From NCBI GenBank assembly GCA_964607915.1, contig CAZSMU010000092.1:1-14510 (forward strand): a stretch of DNA of 14,510 bases, read 5' to 3'. The translations under genes and the position numbers were made by a program. Shown here piece after piece: positions 1-8,257 of this stretch. The notes under the pieces were generated by a model. The model was not told the DNA's origin, made no database searches, and worked only from the letters and a program-made list of their open reading frames with translations. The first letter of the stretch is position 1, and each line of letters begins with the position of its first letter. The stretch is from JADJPL01 sp964607915. GTDB taxonomy: Bacteria > Bacteroidota > Bacteroidia > Chitinophagales > Saprospiraceae.

Positions 1-53
1 GTGGACAAAAAATGACTCTTTTTTCCCTCCTCGCTGACCCCGCGCAACAAGTC
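1..53 (+). repeat. Repeat family copy A, right-hand part
   Basis: This is the right end of a dispersed intergenic inverted-repeat element whose left part lies outside the window. Its terminus CCCCGCGCAACAAGTC (38-53), with the next two bases TA, is an exact reverse complement over 18 bp of the left terminus of copy D (14396-14413). Inner bases 8-37 align with the right arm of copy C (about 11529-11555), sharing an AAAATRACTCTTTT block, a pyrimidine tract and TGACCCC. The first bases, GTGGA, match the last bases of the hairpin arm at the window end, so copy A is probably a D-type element. The terminus ends 19 nt before the ATG at 73. Confidence 0.75.
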
Positions 54-72
54 TAATAGACTTATTCATAAC

Positions 73-402
73 ATGGCACTAATTCGGTTGTTCAAAGTTC
101 CCAAGCACAGGAAGTACGAGTACAAGCCGCGCTACTGGAACCAGCAAAAAGAAGAACTAAACGAGCGCTTGCGCAGAATCGAAGACGCCAGGCAAGGCGA
201 TGTCGAAGGGATGCGCGACCGCATACGGGCGGGGCTTCGGCAATCCCGTGCGCGGGATTATCAGTCTATGCGCACGGCCACGATACAGACCAATATACGG
301 TTGTTGATCATCATAGGTATTTTGATTGCCGCCACCTATTACATCCTCAACCATTACCTGCCCCGCCTTGTAAACCTGGTGGAAAGTGGGTCGGGCATGT
401 AA
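73..402 (+). CDS. Small single-pass membrane protein of unknown function
   Basis: The 109-residue product has a very basic, charged N-terminal part with a YKPRYWN motif near residues 17-23, an Arg/Glu-rich probable helix at about 25-65, and one hydrophobic segment at about 75-92 (LLIIIGILIAATYYIL). It is therefore predicted to sit in the inner membrane with a cytoplasmic basic domain. I recall similar small Bacteroidota proteins with a YxPRYY motif and a C-terminal membrane segment encoded beside mutL; some carry the label riboflavin synthase subunit beta, which nothing in this sequence supports. mutL starts 18 nt after the stop, so the two are probably co-transcribed. The ATG lies 19 nt after a repeat terminus. 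Function unknown; that it is a real gene is well supported by the context and the amino acid pattern. Confidence 0.8.
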   Translation: MALIRLFKVPKHRKYEYKPRYWNQQKEELNERLRRIEDARQGDVEGMRDRIRAGLRQSRARDYQSMRTATIQTNIRLLIIIGILIAATYYILNHYLPRLVNLVESGSGM

Positions 403-420
403 ACAAAACTACCGAATACT

Positions 421-2274
421 ATGGCTGATGTGATTCAGCTCCTACCCGACGCGATAGCCAATCAGATTGCCGCAGGCGAAGTCGTGCAGCGACCTGCTTC
501 TGTCGTCAAAGAACTGCTGGAGAACGCGGTGGATGCCGGTGCGACCAGTATCCGGCTTCTATTGAAGGATGCGGGCAGGACTTTGATACAAGTCATTGAT
601 AATGGATGCGGTATGTCGCCGGTCGATGCCCGTATGTCGTTCGAACGCCACGCGACTTCCAAAATCCGCCAGGCCCAGGATTTGTTTGCCATCCGCACCA
701 TGGGTTTCCGGGGCGAAGCGCTGGCCTCTATCGCTGCCGTAGCCCAGGTAGAAATGCGCACCCGCCTGCATGCCGACGAGTTGGGCACCCGTATCGTAGT
801 AGAAGATTCCCGGGTAAAAACCCAGGAGCCCTGCCAGTCTGCCGCGGGCACCAGCATTGCGGTAAAGAACCTCTTTTACAATGTGCCGGCGCGGCGAAGT
901 TTTCTGAAATCCGATGCGGTAGAGTTGCGCAACCTGCAAGACGAGTTCCAGCGCATCGCCATTGCCAACCCGGACATCCAGTTTGTCGTTCAGCACAACG
1001 AGGTGGAGTTGTATCATTTGACTACCGGCAATTTGCGCCAGCGCCTGATCGGCGTATTCGGCACACAAACCAACAAGCGCCTTGTACCGGTGGAGGAAGA
1101 GACCGATGTAGCCCGGATAAAAGGCTTCATCGGGAAAGCCGAGTTTGCCAAAAAAAGCCGGGGGGAGCAAATGTTCTTTGTCAATAACCGCTTTGTACGC
1201 AGCAATTACCTCAACCATGCGATCATGAGTGCCTACGAGGACCTGCTGCCCAAGGAGAGTTATCCTTTGTACATCATCTTCATAGAGATAGACCCCTCCC
1301 GCATTGACGTCAACGTACACCCTACGAAGCAGGAGATCAAATTTGATGATGAGCGTTTGATTTACAATTATTTAAGAGTCGCCGTCCGACACGCCCTGGG
1401 CAAATACGGCATCATGCCAGCTCTGGATTTTGAGCAAGAAAACACCTTTAACCTGCCGTCTATCGCAAGTCCCTTTTCCGAGGGCAATCGCGTAGCCGGT
1501 GGTCCTTTTCCGGACTCCGGGTCTCCCTGGCCGCCTTCTTCTCCCAACCCTTCGGCCCGGTCCAGGGACAACCTGGAAGCGTGGGAGAAATTGTATGCCG
1601 ACCTCGAGGACCCAACGGACAGCTCCCGCCAAAACGATAAAGTCATCTTATCCAGCGACTGGAATCAGCCGGCACCCACAGAGGATACCGACCATCTGAA
1701 CCGGGCGCATAAAGCCCCTACCCAAATCCACGGAAGCCTCATCCTCAGCCAGATTAAATCGGGATTTGTCCTCATCGACCAACAGGCCGCCCACGAGCGC
1801 ATACTATATGAGCACTATCTGAAAATGGTACGGGAAGGCGAGGCAGCCGTTCAGCGACAACTCTTCCCCAAAACCTTGAACCTATCGGTACAGGACAGCC
1901 TGATACTCCTGGAAATCCTGCCCCAAATCAATACCCTTGGCTTTGACGTCCAGGAGTTTGGACAAAACACCTTCGTCGTCCACGGCGCACCGGCCGAACT
2001 TGCAGGCCGGCAGCAAGACGAGCTCAAGCTGCTCGAACATCTGCTGGCACAATACAAAGAAGGCCTCGACCTGGACCTGGGGCAACACAAAAACCTGGCG
2101 CGCGCCATGGCGCGCAGCGCTTCTATAAAACGCGGACAAACCCTTCAAGAAGAAGAGATGCAGGATATCATCGATCGCCTCTTCGCTTGTGAGATGCCCT
2201 ACAATAGCCCTTTTGGCCGTAAATGTTTCATTACATATACCCTGGAAGACCTGGATAAACAATTCTCCAAATAA
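421..2274 (+). CDS. mutL: DNA mismatch repair protein MutL
   Basis: The 617-residue protein is a GHKL ATPase that couples mismatch recognition by MutS to strand removal. Visible ATPase motifs are Glu31 and Asn35 in KELLENAVDAGA, DNGCG at 60-64, FERHATSK near 74-81 and GFRGEAL at 95-101. A conserved FVNNRFV/NVHPTK transducer region follows near 250-303. A low-complexity Pro/Ser-rich linker covers about 340-435, then comes the C-terminal dimerisation domain. That domain keeps a version of the endonuclease motif DQHAxxExxxxE as DQQAAHERILYE (453-464), with His changed to Gln. The usual distal metal ligands look replaced: ARSAS at 564-568 where ACH is common, and SPFGRK at 596-601 where CPHGRP is common. 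The length is normal. It lies 18 nt after the small membrane protein gene and 9 nt before a rhomboid gene, in one probable operon. Confidence 0.97.
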   Translation: MADVIQLLPDAIANQIAAGEVVQRPASVVKELLENAVDAGATSIRLLLKDAGRTLIQVIDNGCGMSPVDARMSFERHATSKIRQAQDLFAIRTMGFRGEALASIAAVAQVEMRTRLHADELGTRIVVEDSRVKTQEPCQSAAGTSIAVKNLFYNVPARRSFLKSDAVELRNLQDEFQRIAIANPDIQFVVQHNEVELYHLTTGNLRQRLIGVFGTQTNKRLVPVEEETDVARIKGFIGKAEFAKKSRGEQMFFVNNRFVRSNYLNHAIMSAYEDLLPKESYPLYIIFIEIDPSRIDVNVHPTKQEIKFDDERLIYNYLRVAVRHALGKYGIMPALDFEQENTFNLPSIASPFSEGNRVAGGPFPDSGSPWPPSSPNPSARSRDNLEAWEKLYADLEDPTDSSRQNDKVILSSDWNQPAPTEDTDHLNRAHKAPTQIHGSLILSQIKSGFVLIDQQAAHERILYEHYLKMVREGEAAVQRQLFPKTLNLSVQDSLILLEILPQINTLGFDVQEFGQNTFVVHGAPAELAGRQQDELKLLEHLLAQYKEGLDLDLGQHKNLARAMARSASIKRGQTLQEEEMQDIIDRLFACEMPYNSPFGRKCFITYTLEDLDKQFSK

Positions 2275-2283
2275 CCACGATTT

Positions 2284-2901
2284 ATGTTTAGAGCTACCGA
2301 CGTCGTCAAAAATCTTTTGATTATCAACATATTGATGTTTTTTGGAACCAAACTGCTCGGAGAGGGCGTCAGGATGAGCCTGGCTGTGTATTTTCCCACC
2401 TCTTCCTTTTTCCAGCCGTACCAGTTGGTCACCCATATGTTCATGCACGGAAATTTGTCGCACCTGTTTTTCAATATGTTTGGGGTGTATATGTTCGGCT
2501 CCCCGCTCGAAACGCTATGGGGGCCCAAGCGCTTTTTGTTTTTTTACCTGTTTACCGGCTTTGGCGCACTGATACTGCACCTCTTGGTCCAGTATATAGA
2601 ACTTGGAAACGGGACCATTCCCCAGGAGATGATAGATATCCCTATGTTAGGGGCTTCCGGGGCGGTATTTGGCCTTCTGGCAGGGTACGGTATGTCGTTT
2701 CCCAACAGCATCATCCAGATGTTATTTCCTCCTATTGCCATGAAAGCCAAGTATTTCGTACTACTTTACGCCGCTGCGGAGCTCGTGTTCGGGCTGCAAA
2801 ACATCATGCCGGGGGTAGCACATTTCGCCCACCTTGGCGGGGCGGTATTCGGTTTGTTCTTGTTGGTGTACTGGCGAAAATTCGATAAACCGCGCTGGTA
2901 G
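2284..2901 (+). CDS. Rhomboid family intramembrane serine protease (first of a pair)
   Basis: The 205-residue polytopic membrane protein has the rhomboid core. HxxxN (His60, Asn64 in SHLFFN) would form the oxyanion site. The nucleophile is Ser125 in GASGAVFG, and the base is His183 in HFAHLGG, followed by GxxxG-like packing in the last helix. About six hydrophobic segments are visible and no extra N-terminal domain is present, so this is the minimal GlpG-like core without a cytoplasmic domain. All catalytic residues are present and activity is expected; the substrate is unknown. It starts 9 nt after mutL. A second rhomboid gene follows after 61 nt. Function in the family: cleavage of transmembrane helices within the inner membrane. 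Confidence 0.92.
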   Translation: MFRATDVVKNLLIINILMFFGTKLLGEGVRMSLAVYFPTSSFFQPYQLVTHMFMHGNLSHLFFNMFGVYMFGSPLETLWGPKRFLFFYLFTGFGALILHLLVQYIELGNGTIPQEMIDIPMLGASGAVFGLLAGYGMSFPNSIIQMLFPPIAMKAKYFVLLYAAAELVFGLQNIMPGVAHFAHLGGAVFGLFLLVYWRKFDKPRW

Positions 2902-2962
2902 CGGGGCTATAATACACTGTGGAGTTTTCTGTAGTAAGGCAACCTAATAATGTAATGGGCAA

Positions 2963-3919
2963 ATGATTGGATCTATCTGGCAAGACGTCAAACAAGAGTT
3001 CAACTACGGAAATATGATTTCCCGTCTCGTGATTATAAACGCGGCATTGTTTGTACTAATCAACATAGTGCAAATCATACTTTTTGCTGCCAATGGCGGG
3101 CAACGCAGTCCGGTCTTTGAAACCATTGTGGAATTCCTGAGCCTGAATGCCGACCCCTGGCTGGTTCTGACCCGCCCCTGGACCATCGTCAGCCACATGT
3201 TCCTGCACCTGGATTTTTTTCATATCCTGGCCAATATGCTGTTTTTGTACTGGTTTGGCCGCATTGTAGGCGATTTTATTGGCAACCACCGCATCCTGCC
3301 CCTCTACCTCATGGGCGGGCTGTTCGGGGCCATCGTGTATTTCACCCTGGTCAACCTCCTGCACCACGGCGGGAACTACGCCCTGGGGGCATCTGCTGCG
3401 GTCATGGCGCTCGTAACCGCCGCAGGCGCCATAGCGCCTGATTACATCATGCGCCTTTTGTTCATCGGAGACGTCAAACTGAAGTATATTGTAGCCGTAC
3501 TGGTATTCCTCGATCTGATCAGCATAGCGAACAGCGTCAATACAGGAGGGCACTTTGCCCATTTGGGCGGGGCCTTTTTCGGATGGTTGTACATCGCACA
3601 ACTGCAGCGCGGGCACGACTGGGCCAAACCGCTCAGCACCCTTTTTTCCCGCTTTTCAGCCTGGTGGGACGAACAGGTACACGGATACGAAAAACCGAGA
3701 CCCAAGCCCAAAGTAGCGTATCGCAGCCCCAAGGCGGCAGGCCGAGCGGGCTCAGGCACTGCTTCTTCCCATTCGGAGTCCAGGCCCGGTCCGACCGGAC
3801 CGGACGAAAAGAGCCATCAGGAGCGATTGGATGAAATCCTCGACAAAATAAAACTCTCGGGCTATGACAGCCTGACCGCTGAAGAGAAGGAGTTTTTGTT
3901 TAATGCCAGCAAAAATTAA
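2963..3919 (+). CDS. Rhomboid family intramembrane serine protease with C-terminal tail (second of a pair)
   Basis: The 318-residue product has a rhomboid core at about 20-220: His87/Asn91 in FHILAN, nucleophile Ser144 in GASAAV, and base His200 in HFAHLGGA. The nucleophile motif is GASA rather than the usual GASG, a substitution I recall in many Bacteroidota rhomboids. After the last membrane helix a hydrophilic tail of about 90 residues follows: Pro/Lys-rich, then Ser/Gly-rich, ending in a compact charged helix (SGYDSLTAEEKEF near 298-310). I recall this terminal segment as a small domain of unknown function found on Bacteroidota rhomboids (possibly DUF6576, from memory). The tail should be cytoplasmic and could recruit substrates. 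The 61-nt gap before it holds no clear promoter. The stop is followed within 3 nt by the next gene. Confidence 0.92.
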   Translation: MIGSIWQDVKQEFNYGNMISRLVIINAALFVLINIVQIILFAANGGQRSPVFETIVEFLSLNADPWLVLTRPWTIVSHMFLHLDFFHILANMLFLYWFGRIVGDFIGNHRILPLYLMGGLFGAIVYFTLVNLLHHGGNYALGASAAVMALVTAAGAIAPDYIMRLLFIGDVKLKYIVAVLVFLDLISIANSVNTGGHFAHLGGAFFGWLYIAQLQRGHDWAKPLSTLFSRFSAWWDEQVHGYEKPRPKPKVAYRSPKAAGRAGSGTASSHSESRPGPTGPDEKSHQERLDEILDKIKLSGYDSLTAEEKEFLFNASKN

Positions 3920-3922
3920 ACG

Positions 3923-4957
3923 TTGTTCCGACTGCTGAACATATGGGTGAGCGGGCTGACTTTTGCTGCTTATTCTGCATCTTACGTCTCCCCTTTTTCA
4001 TACTGGCCATTAGCCTTCCTGGGACTGCTTTATCCCTGGTTGGCTCTGATCAACGTCTTTTTCATCCTGTACTGGCTCCCGGGCAAACGCCGGATATGGG
4101 CACTCCTGTCCCTGCTCACCTTGTTGGCCGGATGGGGCCATTTACAAGGCCTGATAGGATTTCACGGGCAGGACCCGAAAGGGGACGGCCACTCCCAACT
4201 CCGAATCCTGTCGTACAACGTGCGCATGTTCCAGCCTTACCATGCCAAAAGCGTACAGATGATCGAACCGCCAGAATGGAAATCCAGTCTCGACCGGTAC
4301 CGACCCGATATTCTTTGCATGCAGGAGTACGACCACGGCCCGGCATTCAACACAACAGAACTTTGCCGCAAAGCCGGTATGGTGCACCACGTCCGGAAAA
4401 ATGGCGGGGAACTCGCTATTTTCTCCAAAAATCCTATCCTGAACGCGAGCACCCATATGTTCAGTAAAATGTACGGTTTTCAATTTGCCGACATCCGGTA
4501 TGGCGAAAAAACCGTTCGTATCTACAATGTACATCTGCAATCGAACAGTATCACCGGCATAGCGGCACGAGTTGTGGAGAAGGGCAGCCTACGGGAGAAA
4601 AGTACCTGGCGGGATATTCGCGGCATGCTTTCCCGCTACCGCCGGGCCGCGCGCATCCGGGAAGAACAGGCTGCCGTTATCGCCCGGCATATCCGCAGTT
4701 CACCCTATCCGGTCGTTTTGTGCGGCGACTTGAACGATGTCCCCCAATCGTATGTCTATCACCAGATTGGTGCAAACCTGCAAGACGCCTTCCGGGTAAG
4801 GGGAAAGGGGCTGGGCACCACCTATGCCGGTCCGATACCCGGCCTCCGTATCGACGTCGTATTGGCAGACCCCAGGCTAAAAGTATTGAGTTGCCGTATT
4901 GGGAAAGCGGAATTTTCGGATCATCGCCCCATCCTCGCAGTCATTGGATGGGAATGA
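3923..4957 (+). CDS. Membrane-anchored endonuclease/exonuclease/phosphatase (EEP) family protein
   Basis: The 344-residue protein has two or three hydrophobic segments in the first ~75 residues, then an EEP (DNase I-like) domain with its metal and catalytic residues in order: Asn99 in SYNVRMF, Glu135 in LCMQEYD, His204 in YNVHLQ, Asp269 and Asn271 in CGDLND, Asp311 in RIDVVLAD, and Asp333-His334 in FSDHRP. The family cuts phosphodiester or phosphomonoester bonds in nucleic acids, inositol phosphates or lipids; the substrate cannot be read here. The catalytic domain probably faces the periplasm, depending on the number of helices. No in-frame ATG precedes the catalytic domain. The best start is TTG at 3923, directly after the rhomboid stop TAA (3917-3919) and in the same frame; GTG at 3947 is an alternative. 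Confidence 0.87.
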   Translation: MFRLLNIWVSGLTFAAYSASYVSPFSYWPLAFLGLLYPWLALINVFFILYWLPGKRRIWALLSLLTLLAGWGHLQGLIGFHGQDPKGDGHSQLRILSYNVRMFQPYHAKSVQMIEPPEWKSSLDRYRPDILCMQEYDHGPAFNTTELCRKAGMVHHVRKNGGELAIFSKNPILNASTHMFSKMYGFQFADIRYGEKTVRIYNVHLQSNSITGIAARVVEKGSLREKSTWRDIRGMLSRYRRAARIREEQAAVIARHIRSSPYPVVLCGDLNDVPQSYVYHQIGANLQDAFRVRGKGLGTTYAGPIPGLRIDVVLADPRLKVLSCRIGKAEFSDHRPILAVIGWE

Positions 4958-4993
4958 TTCTGCACAACCCGAACCGACCCTTCGGCGTTATTA

Positions 4994-5055
4994 GACCTGT
5001 TGGGAGGGACTAGCGAGGGAGAAAAAAGCAGCGTTCAGACTTCTCACGACAAGCC
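4994..5055 (-). repeat. Repeat family copy B, short and degenerate
   Basis: The gap between the EEP gene and the S41 protease holds a reduced copy of the intergenic repeat. Its left side (about 4989-5028, ATTAGACCTGTTG then AGCGAGG and GAAAAAAG) aligns well with the reverse complement of copy A, so it is in reversed orientation. Its right side (ACGACAAGCCCATTA, 5046-5060) is a weaker match to the terminus, about 10 of 15 positions. The middle of the element is missing compared with copies C and D. The weak terminus ends 19 nt before the ATG of the S41 protease at 5075, the same gap as in copies A and D. Confidence 0.55.
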
Positions 5056-5074
5056 CATTAAATAGCATACGACT

Positions 5075-6709
5075 ATGTTCCGTCAAAAAACCACAACGCT
5101 TCTGCTCCTGGCTGGAGTTGCTCTGAGCCTGGCCTTCTCTGCTACCCCCTCCAACCGGGAGTTCGAGATCACCAAGAACCTGGAAATATTTGCCAACCTC
5201 TACCGGGAACTCAATAAAGGATATGTGGACGAGATTGACCCCGGCGTACTGATGCGCACCGGATTAGAGGCTATGGTCAGTTCACTCGACCCCTTCACCA
5301 ACTATTGGGCGGAATCTGAAATCGAGCGCTCCCGCATCCTGCAGGAAGGAAATTCGAGCGGGGTGGGCCTCAGTTTCAGCGTCGTGGACAAAAAAGTCCT
5401 GGTCACGGATGTCTTTAAAGGTATGGCAGCCGACAAATCGGGCGTAAAGATTGGGGATGAAATTACGGCAGTGGACAGCAAGACCGTTCAGGGCCGAAGC
5501 GCAGAAGAAGTGGATTATCTTCTTCGCGGTATCGCCGGCACTTCTGTAGAAATTTCCCTGCGGCGCCCCGGAGCCGAAAAAGACCAACGCATTTCCCTTG
5601 AGCGCGACGACCAGGAGGCTCCGAATGTTCCCTATTCCACTTTGCTGGATGGGGATATCGCGTATGTGTCTTTGACGGTTTTCACAGCTGCTGCGGGACG
5701 CAACGTAGCCAATGCGTTCCGCGACCTGCGCATCAAGAATCCCAACCTCAAAGGGGTCGTTCTCGATCTTCGCGGCAACGGAGGCGGATTGCTCACCGAG
5801 GCCATCAATGTCTGTAACGTATTTATACCCCAAAACCAACTTGTCGTCACGACCAAGGGCAAGATACGCGAACAGGACCGCGGCTACCGCACCAGCGGGG
5901 AGGCTATAGATACCGACTTGCCGTTGGCCGTCCTCATTGACAAAAAATCGGCCTCAGCTTCTGAAATCGTCAGCGGGGTCATCCAGGATTACGACCGCGG
6001 AATCCTCATCGGGCAGCGCTCGTACGGAAAAGGGCTCGTACAGAACACCCTGGAGGTCGGGTACAACGCCCGGCTCAAGCTGACGACGGCCAAATACTAT
6101 ATCCCCAGCGGGCGCTGTATCCAAAGTGTCGAATATAAGAATGGCGAGCCGGTGGATATCCCCAAAGAGCGCCGCGCCCTGTTCAAAACCCGCAACGGAC
6201 GCCCCGTTTACGATGGGGGGGGCGTCAGTCCCGACATTCTCGTGGCCCAGGCGGAAAGCATTCCCGAAGTGCGGGCCCTGCTCGACCAGGGGATTGTGTT
6301 GAACTATGTCACAGCGTATTGTAAAGACAAGCCCTCCATAGGCCCAGTGGAGTCGTATCAATACAAAGACTTCGAAGACTTCATGTCCTATTTATCGCGC
6401 CAGAAATTCACCCTCCGGACGGAGAGTGAAACCTTGCTCACCCAATTGCGCGACCGATCCAAAACGGAGGGATATTCGCTCCAAGCCCAACTCGATGCAC
6501 TCGAAAAAAGCTTGTCGGAAGCCCAATTCGCGTCTATCCGAAAAAACCAGGACCTAATCGTCAAGCTATTGGAAAAGGAGATCGCCGGGCGCTATTACTA
6601 CCAGGCCGGGCGCATCCAAATCGGTTTGGCCCGAGACAAAGAAATCGCAGAGGCTATTTCGGTACTGAAGGACCCCACGCGCTACAAATCCCTGCTCAGC
6701 GCGCCGTAA
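5075..6709 (+). CDS. S41 family C-terminal processing peptidase (CtpA/Prc type)
   Basis: The 544-residue protein starts with a short basic stretch and a hydrophobic segment (residues 8-22, LLLLAGVALSLAFSA), so it is exported or anchored in the inner membrane, acting in the periplasm. An N-terminal helical part is followed by a PDZ domain at about 95-175 (SGVGLS, then VFKGMAADKSGVKIGDEI). The S41 catalytic core runs from about 190 to 370, with the substrate-binding strand LDLRGNGGG (230-238). The catalytic pair is Ser294 in KSASASE and Lys319 in SYGKGLVQ, with the 25-residue spacing of the family. A long C-terminal helical extension completes it. Such proteases trim or degrade envelope proteins by recognising C-termini. 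It stands alone between the repeat-containing gap upstream and the convergent cysS, 29 nt downstream. Confidence 0.94.
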   Translation: MFRQKTTTLLLLAGVALSLAFSATPSNREFEITKNLEIFANLYRELNKGYVDEIDPGVLMRTGLEAMVSSLDPFTNYWAESEIERSRILQEGNSSGVGLSFSVVDKKVLVTDVFKGMAADKSGVKIGDEITAVDSKTVQGRSAEEVDYLLRGIAGTSVEISLRRPGAEKDQRISLERDDQEAPNVPYSTLLDGDIAYVSLTVFTAAAGRNVANAFRDLRIKNPNLKGVVLDLRGNGGGLLTEAINVCNVFIPQNQLVVTTKGKIREQDRGYRTSGEAIDTDLPLAVLIDKKSASASEIVSGVIQDYDRGILIGQRSYGKGLVQNTLEVGYNARLKLTTAKYYIPSGRCIQSVEYKNGEPVDIPKERRALFKTRNGRPVYDGGGVSPDILVAQAESIPEVRALLDQGIVLNYVTAYCKDKPSIGPVESYQYKDFEDFMSYLSRQKFTLRTESETLLTQLRDRSKTEGYSLQAQLDALEKSLSEAQFASIRKNQDLIVKLLEKEIAGRYYYQAGRIQIGLARDKEIAEAISVLKDPTRYKSLLSAP

Positions 6710-6738
6710 AGATTTTTTCCAGGGGCGTCAGGATGTGT

Positions 6739-8235
6739 TTACTCCCTCACCCAGGTAGTGCCGTCCTTGCTGTCTTTCAATTGGATATCCAGCGCTTTGA
6801 GCACATCGCGGATCTTATCGGAGGTGCCCCAGTCTTTGCGCACGCGTGCATCCTGACGCATTTCGATGATGAGCTGCATGAGTCCTTCGAGGGTATCCAC
6901 ATCCTTACTGCCTCCACCCTGCATCTCGTCGCTCAGGCCCATTACGTCAAAAAGATAGGACTGAAAAACCACTTTCAGCTCTTCAAGTGTGGCTTTGCCG
7001 AGTCCCTCATAGGAGAGACGGCCGTCTTTCAGGCCATTGATTTTAGGTACGATTTCGAACAGGCGCGCCAGCGCTTTTGGCGTATTGAAGTCGTCGCTCA
7101 TCTCCTCCCCTACCTGCTGCATGAGCATGCGCAGCTCCGCATCGAGCGCTCCGGGGATACCCTCTTCGGGGCAATGTAAGCCTTGCAGCACCTGATTTGC
7201 TTCCAGCAGGCGCCGATATCCTTTCTCTGCTGCCTGCAGGGCGTCGTCGGTGAGGTCGAGGGTACTCCGATAGTGCGTCTGAAGCATGAAAAAACGCAGC
7301 ACCATAGGGCTGTACCCTTTGCTCACATGCGGACTGTCGCCACTGAACAACTGATGCGGGGCAATCGTATTACCGTCGCTTTTGGACATTTTTTTTCCAT
7401 TGAGCAGCAGCATGTTGGCGTGTAGCCAATAGCGGGCGCCTGTATGTGCGCAAGCTCCCACATTTTGTGCGATTTCGTTTTCGTGGTGCGGGAACTTGAG
7501 GTCGTTGCCCCCGCCGTGGATGTCAAAATCCAGGCCCAGGTATTTCGTGCTCATAGCCGAGCACTCCAGGTGCCAGCCCGGGAAGCCCTCCCCCCAGGGG
7601 GAGCGCCAACGCATGATATGCTCGGGCGAGGCCTTCATCCAGATAGCAAAGTCAGCCGGATGGCGCTTTTCATCTTGTTTTTTTAGGTTTTCACGTGATT
7701 CGGCTATCAGTTCATCTATCTTCCGACCGGAAAGGTTCCCGTAAATACCTTTTTCCTCAATGAATTTTATCGTATCGAAATACACCGACCCATTGCTTTC
7801 GTATGCAAAGCCATTTTTCAGGATATCCTCTACCATTTCGATTTGTTCCGGCACGTGGCCCGTTGCACGGGGCTCGATGCTGGGAGGGAGCGTATTCAGG
7901 ATACGCATCATATCGTGGAAGCCATTGTAGTATTTCTGAGCGATTTCCATAGGCTCCAACTGCTCGAGACGGGCCCCTTTGAGCATGCGGTCTTCGCCAT
8001 CATCCAGTAAGTGGCCTACATCCGTTATGTTTCGCACATAGCGCACCCGGTAGCCCAGGTGCAGCAAATACCGATAGATGACATCGAAGCTTACAAAGGT
8101 GCGGCAGTTGCCGAGGTGTACATCGTTGTACACGGTAGGTCCACAGACGTACATACCTACCAGACCTGGGTTCAGGGGCTCGAAAACTTCCTTTTCCCTA
8201 CTCAGGCTGTTGTATATTTTCAGCGTTGGATTCAT
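6739..8235 (-). CDS. cysS: Cysteine--tRNA ligase
   Basis: The 498-residue class I aminoacyl-tRNA synthetase attaches cysteine to tRNA-Cys in the cytosol. The HIGH motif is HLGN at 40-43 and the KMSKS motif is at 282-286. The zinc site that recognises the cysteine thiol is complete: Cys31 in CGPTVY, Cys225 in HLECSAM, His250 and Glu254 in FPHHENE. The C-terminal anticodon-side helical domain, including the typical VRKDWGTSDKIRD stretch, is intact, and length is normal. It is the last gene of a leftward run, 55 nt after the alpha/beta hydrolase. It has its own candidate -7 box in that gap, so it may be transcribed both with and independently of the genes upstream. Confidence 0.98.
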   Translation of the reverse strand: MNPTLKIYNSLSREKEVFEPLNPGLVGMYVCGPTVYNDVHLGNCRTFVSFDVIYRYLLHLGYRVRYVRNITDVGHLLDDGEDRMLKGARLEQLEPMEIAQKYYNGFHDMMRILNTLPPSIEPRATGHVPEQIEMVEDILKNGFAYESNGSVYFDTIKFIEEKGIYGNLSGRKIDELIAESRENLKKQDEKRHPADFAIWMKASPEHIMRWRSPWGEGFPGWHLECSAMSTKYLGLDFDIHGGGNDLKFPHHENEIAQNVGACAHTGARYWLHANMLLLNGKKMSKSDGNTIAPHQLFSGDSPHVSKGYSPMVLRFFMLQTHYRSTLDLTDDALQAAEKGYRRLLEANQVLQGLHCPEEGIPGALDAELRMLMQQVGEEMSDDFNTPKALARLFEIVPKINGLKDGRLSYEGLGKATLEELKVVFQSYLFDVMGLSDEMQGGGSKDVDTLEGLMQLIIEMRQDARVRKDWGTSDKIRDVLKALDIQLKDSKDGTTWVRE

Positions 8236-8257
8236 ATCGAACGATTCATTTTGGCCG

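Noticed and set aside
559..1320. Open frame of 253 codons on the minus strand inside mutL
   Set aside because: It lies wholly within a well-supported mutL coding region and its translation has no recognisable domain; it is a shadow frame of GC-rich codons.
6710..6738. Terminator between the convergent S41 protease and cysS genes
   Set aside because: The 29-nt gap has a T-run but no convincing GC-rich stem before it on either strand.
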